This document shows, one piece after another, positions 24,241 through 33,364 of a DNA stretch of 41,684 nt (positions are counted from its first letter, which is position 1; the number at the start of each line of letters is the position of its first letter). The notes under the pieces were generated by a model that made no database searches, was not told the DNA's origin, and saw nothing but the letters and a program-made list of their open reading frames with translations. Made by a program: the position numbers and the translations under genes. The stretch is from the NCBI GenBank assembly GCA_910586965.1, contig CAJUMF010000030.1:1-41684 (forward strand), in the 5' to 3' direction. The DNA comes from an uncultured Dorea sp. (lineage in GTDB: Bacteria; Bacillota; Clostridia; Lachnospirales; Lachnospiraceae).

Positions 24241-25716
24241 TCATCCAAGTATACTTTTTACGGTTTCTTTCATCTTGTCTGCATCACATTCTTTCTTGTG
24301 GATAATATCCGCCCCCAGAATATCTTTGATTGCCTGTGGCATCTGCGTTTTTGACACTTCACTCATTGTCTCAAAAAGTGCAAACTCATCCTTGTTCTCA
24401 TTAGACTTATCAATCGCTGTCATTACACTCTTTACAAATTTATACGGACTTGCCGTAGATGCGATCACACATTTTCTGCCATCCTCACATGTCTTTCGGC
24501 ATACATGAGAAGCCACTGCTGTATGAGTATCCAACACATAACCTGTTTTTCCATACACTTTACTTATTTCTTCCGCCGTCTCAGCTTCCGATGCATATCC
24601 GCCGGAAAAATCCTTAAGTTTAGCTTTCATATCCTCAGATATCTCATATCTGCCGCCATTTTTCAATTCCTCCATAAGCAGCCTTGTCCTATTAGAATCT
24701 TCACCTGCAATCAGATAAATCAGTCTCTCCAGATTGCTTGATATAAGAATATCCATAGAAGGAGATGTGGTGAGTACAAAATCTCTGTTTTTATCATAGA
24801 CTCCTGTCTGGAAAAAATCAAACAACACTTTATTCTCATTGGAAGCACAGATTAACTTCCCAATCGGGATTCCCATAAGCTTTGCATAATATGCCGCAAG
24901 AATATTTCCAAAATTTCCGGTAGGCACAACGATATCTATCAGCTCATTCTCTTCAATCTCACCGTGTTCCAAAAGCTTTGCATATGCATACACATAATAG
25001 ACTACCTGCGGGACAAGACGGCCGATATTAATAGAGTTGGCAGAGGAAAATTGATAACCTTTATCAGCCAGCTCTCTTCCAAGCTCTTTATCCTCAAACA
25101 TAGCTTTCACACCGCTCTGGGCATTATCAAAATTCCCATGGATAGCAACTACGTCCACATTATTCCCTTTCTGGGTTACCATCTGAAGTTCCTGAACCCT
25201 GCTAACCCCGTTCTTTGGATAGAACACAATAATTCTTGTACCCTTCACATCTGCAAACCCGGCCAAGGCCGCTTTTCCTGTATCTCCCGAAGTCGCTGTA
25301 AGTATAATGATTTCGTTGGAAACTTTATTCTTTCTGGCAGATGTAGTGAGCAGATGTGGCAATATAGAGAGAGCCATATCTTTAAACGCAATCGTGGCAC
25401 CATGAAACAGCTCCAGGTAATAAGTATTATCCACTTTTACGAGAGAAACAATCTCTTCCGTATCAAACTTACTGTCATACGCCTTTTGGATACACCCTTT
25501 AAGCTCCTCCTCGGTAAAGTCTGTCAAAAACTGTTTCATGACACAGTAAGCTGTCTCCTGATAACTCATACCCTTAAGTTCATTAAGCGTTACATCAAGT
25601 TTGGGGACCTGTTCCGGCACAAATAATCCCCCATTCGGTGCAAGTCCGGTAAGGATTGCCTCGGAGGCAGTAACCTTCAAATCTGAATTTCTTGTACTTT
25701 TATAGTATAGATCCAT
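24241..25716 (-). CDS. thrC: Threonine synthase
   Basis: A 491-residue PLP enzyme converting O-phosphohomoserine to threonine. It is the long type: MDLYYKSTRNSDLKVTASEAILTGLAPNGGLFVPE at the N terminus, the PLP lysine in FHGATIAFKDMALS (Lys112), the phosphate-binding TSGDTGKAAL loop and PTGNFGNILAAYYAK. The length is as expected. A second ATG is used because it leaves 5 bases to the GGGTG site. It follows leuD by 14 bases. The threonine-isoleucine-leucine link with leuCD is a sensible branched-chain amino acid grouping. Confidence 0.97.
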   Translation of the reverse strand: MDLYYKSTRNSDLKVTASEAILTGLAPNGGLFVPEQVPKLDVTLNELKGMSYQETAYCVMKQFLTDFTEEELKGCIQKAYDSKFDTEEIVSLVKVDNTYYLELFHGATIAFKDMALSILPHLLTTSARKNKVSNEIIILTATSGDTGKAALAGFADVKGTRIIVFYPKNGVSRVQELQMVTQKGNNVDVVAIHGNFDNAQSGVKAMFEDKELGRELADKGYQFSSANSINIGRLVPQVVYYVYAYAKLLEHGEIEENELIDIVVPTGNFGNILAAYYAKLMGIPIGKLICASNENKVLFDFFQTGVYDKNRDFVLTTSPSMDILISSNLERLIYLIAGEDSNRTRLLMEELKNGGRYEISEDMKAKLKDFSGGYASEAETAEEISKVYGKTGYVLDTHTAVASHVCRKTCEDGRKCVIASTASPYKFVKSVMTAIDKSNENKDEFALFETMSEVSKTQMPQAIKDILGADIIHKKECDADKMKETVKSILG

Positions 25717-25730
25717 CATCTCACCCTTCT

Positions 25731-26219
25731 TTACTTTTTACTGTTCGTATATTTCACCAGACCGCCTGCAGCTATCAGCTTCTGCATAAACTCCGGGAAC
25801 GGCTGACCCTGAAATTCAGTTCCTTTTGTCCTGTTATATATCTTCCCGCTGTCAAAGTCTACTTCTACCTCATCACCGGCGTCAATGCCCTTAGCTGCCT
25901 CCGGACACTCAATGATCGGAAGTCCGATATTGATTGCATTTCTGTAGAATATCCTTGCAAACGTCTCAGCGATCACACAGCTTACCCCAGCCGTCTTTAG
26001 GCAGAGCGGCGCATGTTCCCTTGATGAACCGCATCCAAAATTCTTATTTGCCACGATCAGATCTCCCGGCTGTACTTTTTTTACAAAATCCGGATCGATA
26101 TCCACCATCGCATGACTGGCAAGCTCCTGCGCATCAAAAGAATTCAAATATCTTGCAGGAATAATTACATCTGTATCTACATTATCTCCATACTTGAACA
26201 CATGTCCCAATGCTTTCAT
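25731..26219 (-). CDS. leuD: 3-isopropylmalate dehydratase small subunit
   Basis: A 162-residue swivelling subunit that pairs with LeuC in isomerising 2- to 3-isopropylmalate. The signature NFGCGSSREHAPLCLK is intact, as are GDNVDTDVIIPARYL at the start and NAINIGLPIIECPEA. The length fits the short LeuD/HacB type that works with the 420-residue LeuC type. It begins at the last base of the leuC stop, so the two are translationally coupled. An aconitase-family hydratase acting on a related substrate cannot be excluded from sequence alone. Confidence 0.95.
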   Translation of the reverse strand: MKALGHVFKYGDNVDTDVIIPARYLNSFDAQELASHAMVDIDPDFVKKVQPGDLIVANKNFGCGSSREHAPLCLKTAGVSCVIAETFARIFYRNAINIGLPIIECPEAAKGIDAGDEVEVDFDSGKIYNRTKGTEFQGQPFPEFMQKLIAAGGLVKYTNSKK

Positions 26220-27493
26220 TATCTGTCACCTACTTTCTCAGGATTTGCAATACACCCAGCAATTGCACTTGCTGCCGCCACCTCCGGCGAAGCAAGATAA
26301 ATCAAAGATTCTACGTGTCCCATCCTTCCCACAAAATTGCGGTTCGTTGTGGACACACATTTCTCACCTGCTGCCATAACACCCATATGGCCTCCCATGC
26401 ACGGTCCGCAGCTCGGTGTATTCACCGCACAGCCTGCATCTATAAAAATATCAACAAGTCCTTCTGCAATACACTGCTTGTAAATCTTCTGTGTCGCAGG
26501 AACAACCATGACGCGCACATCTGGATGTACCGTATGTCCTTTCAGAATTGCGGCTGCTTTCCTCATATCCGTAATCCTTCCGTTTGTACAAGACCCGATC
26601 ACCACCTGGTCAATCTTTATAGGCTCCATTGCCTCAATCTCATCGATGGTCTTGGCATTGCCCGGAAGATGCGGAAATGCGACTGTCGGACGCACTTCGC
26701 TGAGTTCAATCTCAACAACTTCATCGTACTGTGCATCTTCATCGGCGCAGTACACTTTATATTCCTTTTTCGTATGCTCCTTTAGATACTCCTCTGTCAA
26801 TCCATCTACGGGAAAAATACCGTTCTTAGCACCGGCCTCAATAGCCATATTCGCCATTGTGAAACGATCGTCCATCGTAAGGTTCTCAATCCCGTCTCCC
26901 ACGAATTCCATAGATTTATAGAGCGCACCGTCCACACCGATCTTTCCGATGATATGGATGATAATATCTTTGCCGGTCACATACGGCCCCAGTTTCCCAG
27001 TAAGTACAAACTTGATTGCACTCGGAACCTTAAACCAGAGTTCTCCCATGGCCATTCCCGTAGCAATATCAGTAGTTCCTACTCCTGTTGAAAATGCACC
27101 AAGTGCTCCATATGTACAAGTGTGCGAATCCGCACCGATAATACACTCTCCGGCAGCCACTACTCCGGCTTCCGGTAAAATTGCATGTTCCACTCCGGAT
27201 TTCCCCTGCTCAAAATACCAGGTTAACCCTTGCTCCTTCGCATATTCACGGATTGCCTTGGAGTTCTCCGCAGATTTAATATCTTTGTTCGGAGTAAAAT
27301 GATCCGGAACGAATACAACCTTATCCTTATCAAATACTTTATCTGACATCTGCTTTACAATCGGCAATGCCATAGGCCCGGTAATATCATTCGCCATAAC
27401 TACATCTAACTTTGCCTCTATCAACTGACCTGCCACTACGCTTTCAAGTCCTGCATGTGCCGCCAGAATTTTCTGCGTCATTGTCATTCCCAT
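26219..27493 (-). CDS. leuC: 3-isopropylmalate dehydratase large subunit
   Basis: A 424-residue Fe-S hydro-lyase subunit of leucine synthesis. It has the aconitase-family cluster ligands in GSCTNGRITDMR and NTPSCGPCMGGHMG, the GADSHTCTYGALGAFSTGVGTTD block and TTNRNFVGRMGH. It is the short LeuC type that resembles homoaconitase. It starts behind a textbook AAGGAGG, 8 bases before the ATG. Only about 20 bases separate it from the stop of the surface protein gene upstream, with no terminator or promoter in the gap, so it must be read through or start inside that gene. Confidence 0.95.
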   Translation of the reverse strand: MGMTMTQKILAAHAGLESVVAGQLIEAKLDVVMANDITGPMALPIVKQMSDKVFDKDKVVFVPDHFTPNKDIKSAENSKAIREYAKEQGLTWYFEQGKSGVEHAILPEAGVVAAGECIIGADSHTCTYGALGAFSTGVGTTDIATGMAMGELWFKVPSAIKFVLTGKLGPYVTGKDIIIHIIGKIGVDGALYKSMEFVGDGIENLTMDDRFTMANMAIEAGAKNGIFPVDGLTEEYLKEHTKKEYKVYCADEDAQYDEVVEIELSEVRPTVAFPHLPGNAKTIDEIEAMEPIKIDQVVIGSCTNGRITDMRKAAAILKGHTVHPDVRVMVVPATQKIYKQCIAEGLVDIFIDAGCAVNTPSCGPCMGGHMGVMAAGEKCVSTTNRNFVGRMGHVESLIYLASPEVAAASAIAGCIANPEKVGDR

Positions 27494-27515
27494 TACGACA
27501 ACCTCCTTATGATTC

Positions 27516-29894
27516 TTAGTCTTTACGTGCTATTCTAACACAAGTAAATATCGAGACGCAAGAAAGAATCAACAATATCACAAGAAGCATCAAGGAATTA
27601 CTATCTCCTGTTTTTACAGAAACCGGATTTCTCTTGATTACAGGTATCGGATTTTTAGGCTCTCTTTTTACACCTTTTACCACTTCCGGTTCTTCGGGTA
27701 CTTCCGGAGTCTCCGGCTCTTCCGGCTTTTCTGGCTCCCTGAAGGAGATCGTCTGGTCCGCTGACTCAATGTCCTTGTGCTCTGCCACAAGAATTCCCGG
27801 TTCCTCTTCATTCTCTATCTCATAGAGTTCTTCAAATACAACAATATCCTTGTCCTTTAAGTCAGAAGAATCAAAGGTAAATTCCATCTCTGTACTTCCA
27901 TCCTTTACCCCTGCCGTGAACGTTTTTTGTGAAACAATTAAGACACCGTCGGAACCGGACAGAGGCTTCCCTGTACTTTTATCTACAATACTGCCCACCA
28001 GCATATATTTCTGGCTCTTTTTCAGATTATTATAAGATACCCTGTCAATAATTGTCGAAGTAGTTCCCGGCACGCAGTAATGTGTCCCCGAATCCTTATC
28101 TCTTGCTGTTGTGTGGATTCCTATACCGTCATTCTCTATATTATTCAAGTTTATGACCGCTTTGTTTCTGTTGATGATCACCGTGTCCTTATACATTGTC
28201 ATGCCAGAGTTGTTTTTTCCTTTTATCTCCTCCAACTCATAAGTATCAAAAGGAAGGGCTCCGTCAGAATCATTCACTGGTGCTGCTGTACCATCCTTTA
28301 ATAAGCCAAACCAAATCCCGCTTCCTTCTTTTCCGGCATTTGTGTTCTGGGAATGTTTGATAAATGAGGAGGATGTATCATACTCTCCATTTTCATCAGT
28401 AACAAAAACATGGGATTCTCCCGTTGTTTTTGAAGTGAGTTTAAACTCTACTCCCACCATCGCTTCTTTACTGTCTTCACGGATCTTTCTCAGCGACAAA
28501 TCGCCTCGGATAACCTCATCAGACACTTCGTATTTATTTCCTCCTGCGAGTACTCCTGCCCCCTCTCCATTCTGAGTAACCTGGGCCACATATGCTCCCT
28601 TCTCGACCTTCTCACCTGTCTTGACATTTTTAAGAACCGCTCCTTCTTTCAGATATCCTTTTGGCGCTTTCGTCTCCTCAATAGAAACCGTCCCTAACGG
28701 AAGAACTGCTTTCCCGCTGATCTTGTAATAATCATCTCCTCCTGCCTTGCAATTATTATTCCCCATATCTGCACAATACACGGTAACACCATTTTCTTTT
28801 GTCTCTACTGTCTTTATGCTCCACTTTCTTTTTGCCTGTGATTGATAGGAATCATAAGCCGGCAGATTCTCTTTCGTATAGTACCCGTCATAATAACAGA
28901 TTGTAAATTCTGCATCTTTTAATGAGGCCCCGCCTTGTGCCAGGGATTTCCCGGTCTCTGTATCAAGCTTTTTTATATTGAGTGCCAGAGGTGCATATCC
29001 CGGAATCTCCTTTACTGTAAGAGTCTCTTTCTCACCAAATCCCACTGTCACCGGATATATTTCTTTATCCAGCTCATATCCTTTCGATGCTTTTATCTCT
29101 TTGACATAATATTTTCCGGATTCCACTGTAATAAATTCTGTGTCCCCGCTCTCGTCCGTGGTCATCGTATGCACAAGCTTTGTGCATGAGGCATCCGAAT
29201 ATACCCCATACTGGGCACCGGCAAGGCTATAGCATTTATTATTCTTTATTACTTCTGTATCAGAAGGGACTTTTTTCAGCTTGAATTCGCCGGTTTTGAG
29301 AGTTGGCGCCAGAAGAACAGCCACCTCCTGCATATCCGGAACTTCTATATTCTCCCACGCTGTGCCATGCCCTGTATAATCAGGCGCTTCCTTTTTTACT
29401 GTTTTTTCCAACTCTGAATAGAAAGCCTTTTGCTCATCCACCGACATATCAATATCGCTGACATATTGGCGCCAGCCTCCATCCCCGATATGATCTCTTT
29501 GTATATACCATATCATACACTGCGTCAACATATATTTTTCTGCTTTTGAATATTTATCTATATCAAAAATATGCTCCTGCGCCAGACATGCCATTACTAG
29601 TTCGTCCCCCGGAAGGAACTTTTTGATGCTGACCTCTTTGGCCTCTCCCGCATCTGATGATTTTTCCATATGGACACAATAAGCCATCTGCCCATCCACC
29701 TTGTGCATCTTTGCCTGATATTTCATCTGATGCACTCCGTTATGATACTGATCATAGTGGCCGACATAGCTCTCTGTAATTTTATGAGATGCTGCCTTGA
29801 TCTCATATATCCCAAAAAAGGGTGCAAAATTAAAAGCTATAGCCAATACTACAACTATCGCAGTTACTTTCTTTATTAATTTTTTTCTGTTCAT
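27516..29894 (-). CDS. Cell-wall surface protein with thioester and Cna-B/SpaA-like domains
   Basis: A 792-residue secreted adhesin-like protein. The signal peptide is about 1-35 (ends EIKA-A). A TQXA-type thioester domain follows, with Cys73 (AYCVHME) and Gln125 (LTQCMIWYI) as the probable cross-link pair. SpaA/Cna-B-like modules follow (GEFKLKKV..., LSLRKIREDSKEAMVGVEFKLT), then a VaFE/T-Q ester-type domain (HTTARDKDSG...VVFEELYE). A Pro/Glu-rich wall spacer, a VKTGD sortase motif, a hydrophobic helix and RIARKD end the protein. The motif lacks the Pro of LPxTG, as in many Clostridia proteins. Such proteins sit at pilus tips or alone on the wall. The start ATG follows AAAGGAGA. No sortase gene is nearby. 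Confidence 0.9.
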   Translation of the reverse strand: MNRKKLIKKVTAIVVVLAIAFNFAPFFGIYEIKAASHKITESYVGHYDQYHNGVHQMKYQAKMHKVDGQMAYCVHMEKSSDAGEAKEVSIKKFLPGDELVMACLAQEHIFDIDKYSKAEKYMLTQCMIWYIQRDHIGDGGWRQYVSDIDMSVDEQKAFYSELEKTVKKEAPDYTGHGTAWENIEVPDMQEVAVLLAPTLKTGEFKLKKVPSDTEVIKNNKCYSLAGAQYGVYSDASCTKLVHTMTTDESGDTEFITVESGKYYVKEIKASKGYELDKEIYPVTVGFGEKETLTVKEIPGYAPLALNIKKLDTETGKSLAQGGASLKDAEFTICYYDGYYTKENLPAYDSYQSQAKRKWSIKTVETKENGVTVYCADMGNNNCKAGGDDYYKISGKAVLPLGTVSIEETKAPKGYLKEGAVLKNVKTGEKVEKGAYVAQVTQNGEGAGVLAGGNKYEVSDEVIRGDLSLRKIREDSKEAMVGVEFKLTSKTTGESHVFVTDENGEYDTSSSFIKHSQNTNAGKEGSGIWFGLLKDGTAAPVNDSDGALPFDTYELEEIKGKNNSGMTMYKDTVIINRNKAVINLNNIENDGIGIHTTARDKDSGTHYCVPGTTSTIIDRVSYNNLKKSQKYMLVGSIVDKSTGKPLSGSDGVLIVSQKTFTAGVKDGSTEMEFTFDSSDLKDKDIVVFEELYEIENEEEPGILVAEHKDIESADQTISFREPEKPEEPETPEVPEEPEVVKGVKREPKNPIPVIKRNPVSVKTGDSNSLMLLVILLILSCVSIFTCVRIARKD

Positions 29895-30200
29895 ATACAA
29901 TCTCCTTTTCTTTCTGTCTGATATTTTTCTGATTTACTGCAAAATAGCAATTAGTAACGTAATAATGCCTCCCTTCTGCATAGATTTCTCGCTTTGGAAA
30001 TTTGGGATGAATACTCCCACATGAGAACTATCTCATTTTGAAATGATTAAAATAATCTTTTAGAAAATAGAATTTCTTTAGACGAGTGATATTATCATAA
30101 ATACATTTCTTGTATTTGTCAATAGCATTTTTGTAAAAATAATGATATTATAAATTAATAGATAATGATTATCAAAACCTGGACAAAAGAGGGATTATAG
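29895..30200. other. AT-rich divergent intergenic region
   Basis: It separates the surface protein gene (minus) from feoA (plus). It holds a Fur-like palindrome near feoA and a short perfect inverted repeat ATGAGA-TAGT-TCTCAT (30020-30035). A GGGAGG (29970-29975, minus strand) has no fitting start codon. No gene was found. Confidence 0.6.
30161..30173. promoter_or_regulatory. Fur-like box upstream of feoA
   Basis: GATAATGATTATC is a perfect 6-1-6 inverted repeat matching the core of the Fur box (TGATAATNATTATCA). It lies 28 bases before the feoA start, where a bound Fe(II)-Fur would block transcription of feoAB when iron is plentiful. Confidence 0.85.
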
Positions 30201-30431
30201 ATGACACTGAAACAAGGAAAGAATAACCAGACCTATCAAGTACTTTCCATCAAGACAGAGCAAAAGCTTGAACGCAGATTGGAAGCGCTTGGTCTAACAC
30301 AGGGAACCCACATTACAATTCTTAATAACGACAAAAAAGGATCGCTTACTGCGAAATTCCGGGGAACACGATTTGCCCTTGGCAAAAGGATTGCGGATCA
30401 CATAGAGGTAAAGGAGGTTCCACATTCATGA
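30201..30431 (+). CDS. feoA: Ferrous iron transport protein FeoA
   Basis: A 76-residue SH3-like cytoplasmic protein that assists FeoB. It shows the family pattern: a first strand pair, ERRLEALGLTQGTHITILNN, then RGTRFALGKRIADHIEV. It overlaps the feoB start by four bases (ATGA), so the products are made together. The length is normal. Confidence 0.95.
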   Translation: MTLKQGKNNQTYQVLSIKTEQKLERRLEALGLTQGTHITILNNDKKGSLTAKFRGTRFALGKRIADHIEVKEVPHS

Positions 30432-32470
30432 AGAATACAATTAATGTAGGATTTATCGGCAATCCAAACTGCGGGAAGACCACTCTGTTTAATGCATATA
30501 CCGGTGCCAACTTAAAAGTTGCTAACTGGCCCGGTGTTACGGTTGAGAAAAAAGAAGGGCAAACTGAGTATGAAGGAGAGACTTTCAAGCTTATCGATCT
30601 CCCGGGTATCTATAGCTTAAGCTCCTACACCATGGAAGAAACTGTATCCAGGCAATGTATAATGAGTGATGAAGTGGACGTCATTGTAAATGTGGTAGAT
30701 GCCTCCTGCCTTGAGCGCAATCTTTACCTCACCTTACAACTGATCGAACTTGGAAAACCTGTAGTACTTGCTCTCAACATGATGGATATCGTTGAAGAAC
30801 GAGGCATGGAAATAGACCTCCATCGTCTTCCCGAAATGTTAGGCATACCCGCGATTCCCGTTTCTGCGCGCAAAAAATCAGGATTATCTATCTTGATGCA
30901 CGCCGTTGCACACCACAAAACGAATCGATACCAGGGTCCTTTCATCCACCATCATCCGGGCTTGCAGTCCTCCCATGTGCACGACCATCACAAAGAATAT
31001 GCCATGGTATATGAAGATGATATTGAAGACAAGATAGATACTATTATTAACCAACTGAACATAAAATATCCCCAACTCCTGAACAAGCGCTGGCACGCTA
31101 TCAAACTCCTTGAGAAGGACACAGACATTACCAATCAGTATCCTTTAGAGTTTAATGAGATTATCGACAGGAGCTATGAAAAGGATATCATTAATCAAAA
31201 ATATAATTTTATCGAAGAGATCATCTCTGAAATCCTGGTAAACAAATCAGCGAAGGAAGCTGCGACTGACAAAATTGATCAATACCTTACAAGCCGTTTT
31301 CTTGGACTGCCTGTTTTTCTTGCAATTATGGCACTTGTATTTTTCTTAACCTTTACTATCGGAGACTGGCTGAAGGGATACTTCGAAATCGGATTAGAGA
31401 ATTTTTCTGCCTTTGTATCCGGAGGACTTGATGCAATACATACAAATCCCATGCTTTCCTCCTTGATCCTCGACGGAATCATAGCAGGAGTAGGCGGAAT
31501 TCTTACGTTTTTACCCAATATTTTCATCCTTTTCCTGGCCCTGGCAATTCTGGAAGACAGCGGATATATGTCAAGAGTTGCGTTTGTCATGGATGATATT
31601 ATGAGCTGTCTCGGATTGTCCGGACGTGCATTCCTCCCTCTCCTTTTAGGCTTCGGGTGTACGGTACCTGCCCTGATGGCCTCTCGGGCGTTAGAGCACC
31701 CAAGAGACCGCTTTAAAACCATCATGGTCACACCTTTTATGTCCTGCAGTGCAAGGCTCCCCATTTATGTCTTGTTCTCTTCTATGTTTTTTGGGAAAAA
31801 TGCTATGTTTATATGCTATTTTCTCTATGTTCTTGGAATTGCTGTGGCAATTACTACTGCATACATACTGTCGAAAATAGACGGCAGCAAATCAGAACAT
31901 GCATTGTTGATCGAATTACCGGAATATAAATCACCCAATGCGCACACCATCGCTATATACGTCTGGGAGAAAGTAAAGGACTATCTAAGCAAAGCCGGAA
32001 CAGTTATCTTCGTTGCGTCTGTTATTATGTGGGTGATCTTAAATTTCGGTCCGACAGGTTATGTAACAGATATCCGCCAAAGCTTTGGTTCTTTAGTCGG
32101 GAAAATAATTGCTCCCCTTTTCAAACCAGTAGGACTTGGCTATTGGCAGATTGTTGTCGCACTGATTGCCGGTATTGCAGCAAAAGAAGTAGTAGTATCA
32201 AGCTGCAGTGTCTTATTTGGCATCCAGAACATTACCTCCTCTTCCGGAATGGATTCCATGGTATCCGCACTAGGTTCCATAGGATTTACCGCCGCCAACG
32301 GTCTCTCGCTGATGGTATTCTGCCTGCTGTACGTCCCCTGTACTGCCTCTATTGCAACCATGCACCGAGAACTGGGGAGTGTAAAGAGTACTCTGCTGAT
32401 CATCTTGTACCAATTGGCGATCGCGTGGTCTATGAGCTTTCTCATATATCACATTGCCTTGCTCTTATAA
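30428..32470 (+). CDS. feoB: Ferrous iron transporter FeoB with His-rich segment
   Basis: A 680-residue Fe(II) transporter. The N-terminal G domain has GNPNCGKTT (11-19), DLPG (57-60) and NMMD (117-120). A membrane domain follows from about 290, with the two Gate regions (GFGCTVPALMASRALEHPRDR and AGIAAKEVVVSSCSVLFG). Between G domain and membrane, residues 158-188 contain ten His (HHHPG...HVHDHHK), which could bind metal; such stretches are variable in FeoB. The gene is translated from an AAGGAGG site within feoA and is Fur-controlled by context. A strong terminator follows. Confidence 0.97.
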   Translation: MKNTINVGFIGNPNCGKTTLFNAYTGANLKVANWPGVTVEKKEGQTEYEGETFKLIDLPGIYSLSSYTMEETVSRQCIMSDEVDVIVNVVDASCLERNLYLTLQLIELGKPVVLALNMMDIVEERGMEIDLHRLPEMLGIPAIPVSARKKSGLSILMHAVAHHKTNRYQGPFIHHHPGLQSSHVHDHHKEYAMVYEDDIEDKIDTIINQLNIKYPQLLNKRWHAIKLLEKDTDITNQYPLEFNEIIDRSYEKDIINQKYNFIEEIISEILVNKSAKEAATDKIDQYLTSRFLGLPVFLAIMALVFFLTFTIGDWLKGYFEIGLENFSAFVSGGLDAIHTNPMLSSLILDGIIAGVGGILTFLPNIFILFLALAILEDSGYMSRVAFVMDDIMSCLGLSGRAFLPLLLGFGCTVPALMASRALEHPRDRFKTIMVTPFMSCSARLPIYVLFSSMFFGKNAMFICYFLYVLGIAVAITTAYILSKIDGSKSEHALLIELPEYKSPNAHTIAIYVWEKVKDYLSKAGTVIFVASVIMWVILNFGPTGYVTDIRQSFGSLVGKIIAPLFKPVGLGYWQIVVALIAGIAAKEVVVSSCSVLFGIQNITSSSGMDSMVSALGSIGFTAANGLSLMVFCLLYVPCTASIATMHRELGSVKSTLLIILYQLAIAWSMSFLIYHIALLL

Positions 32471-32473
32471 TGC

Positions 32474-32516
32474 AAATAAAGATGTGCAGGTGTCCGATTC
32501 CTGCACATCTTTATTT
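32474..32516. terminator. Bidirectional terminator between feoB and the PHP gene
   Basis: AAATAAAGATGTGCAGG and its perfect complement form a 17-bp stem with a 9-base loop. It lies between the convergent feoB and PHP genes and touches both 3' ends. Confidence 0.93.
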
Positions 32517-32517
32517 C

Positions 32518-33351
32518 TTATCTCTGCTGCGTCTTTCCATTCAAATATTCGAACTCAATAGGATCGATGGGGTCTATCGGATTCTCAACCTCGCTCTTGA
32601 TCTTCCGCTTCCTCCGCTTCAAGAGTTCTCCGCTTTTATTATAAAACCAGAAAGAATACGGGAGGATCTTGCTCATCTTCCCAATCCGCTCCTTCGTCGT
32701 CTTTGTATAGAGTGTACCGCCTGACTCAATGGGCACCTTTCTGCGAATCAAAGATATCAACTCCGTCTCACACGTAACCGGCTCCGGCAGAATCGTATAA
32801 GCCATCCCCACGCAATCCGGCTTGTGAGCATCACTTCCGCCTATCCCCGGCTTTTTATACTTTTGCGCCAGTTTAAGAGCGCCTGCATTAGACTCTACAG
32901 GCTCACATGCATTGAATGACTCGATAAAATCAAATCTTTTGATAATCTCCGGCGCGCGGTAATATTTCTTCGTATGGGCAAAACTCATATACTTCTCTCC
33001 GCATGGATGTGCCGGTCCCAAGATTCCGCCATGACGGTGCACAAAATCAATCAATACGGCAACTGACATCCCCCGGAGCTCCAGAAGACGCATCTTCACA
33101 CCCTCCGGCATGATACAAAGGATATGTCCTGCATCACATGTATCATACTCCATACCTTTAAGCACGACAAAATCTTCATGTACTTTGCCTTTCATATTAT
33201 TTTTCCAATATCTATATCCTTTATAGGTATCGTGGTCCGTGATCAGCATCCCATCAAAACCATTTTCTTTCAACTTTGTAATATAATCATCAAGGCTAAC
33301 CTTACTGTCGATTGAGCCTTCTTTTACATGACAGTGCATATCAAGCTTCAT
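32518..33351 (-). CDS. PHP-domain metal-dependent phosphoesterase
   Basis: A 277-residue cytoplasmic protein of the PHP superfamily. The metal-site motifs are in order: MKLDMHCHVKEGS (motif I), ITDHDTYKGY (motif II), PAHPCGEKYM (motif III) and GIGGSDAHKPDCVG (motif IV). Substrates of stand-alone PHP proteins are often unknown (nucleotides or histidinol phosphate in relatives). The start is set to ATG at 33351 because a strong AGGAGG site precedes it; an upstream frame would overlap the previous gene. The last 50 residues include a repeated IDPIDPI and a basic patch RRKRKIK. It is probably cotranscribed with the DUF4203-like gene. Confidence 0.9.
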   Translation of the reverse strand: MKLDMHCHVKEGSIDSKVSLDDYITKLKENGFDGMLITDHDTYKGYRYWKNNMKGKVHEDFVVLKGMEYDTCDAGHILCIMPEGVKMRLLELRGMSVAVLIDFVHRHGGILGPAHPCGEKYMSFAHTKKYYRAPEIIKRFDFIESFNACEPVESNAGALKLAQKYKKPGIGGSDAHKPDCVGMAYTILPEPVTCETELISLIRRKVPIESGGTLYTKTTKERIGKMSKILPYSFWFYNKSGELLKRRKRKIKSEVENPIDPIDPIEFEYLNGKTQQR

Positions 33352-33364
33352 AAGCACTCCTCCT

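Noticed and set aside
24964..25626. 220-codon plus-strand open frame
   Set aside because: Antisense to thrC, which has all catalytic motifs. No independent evidence of coding.
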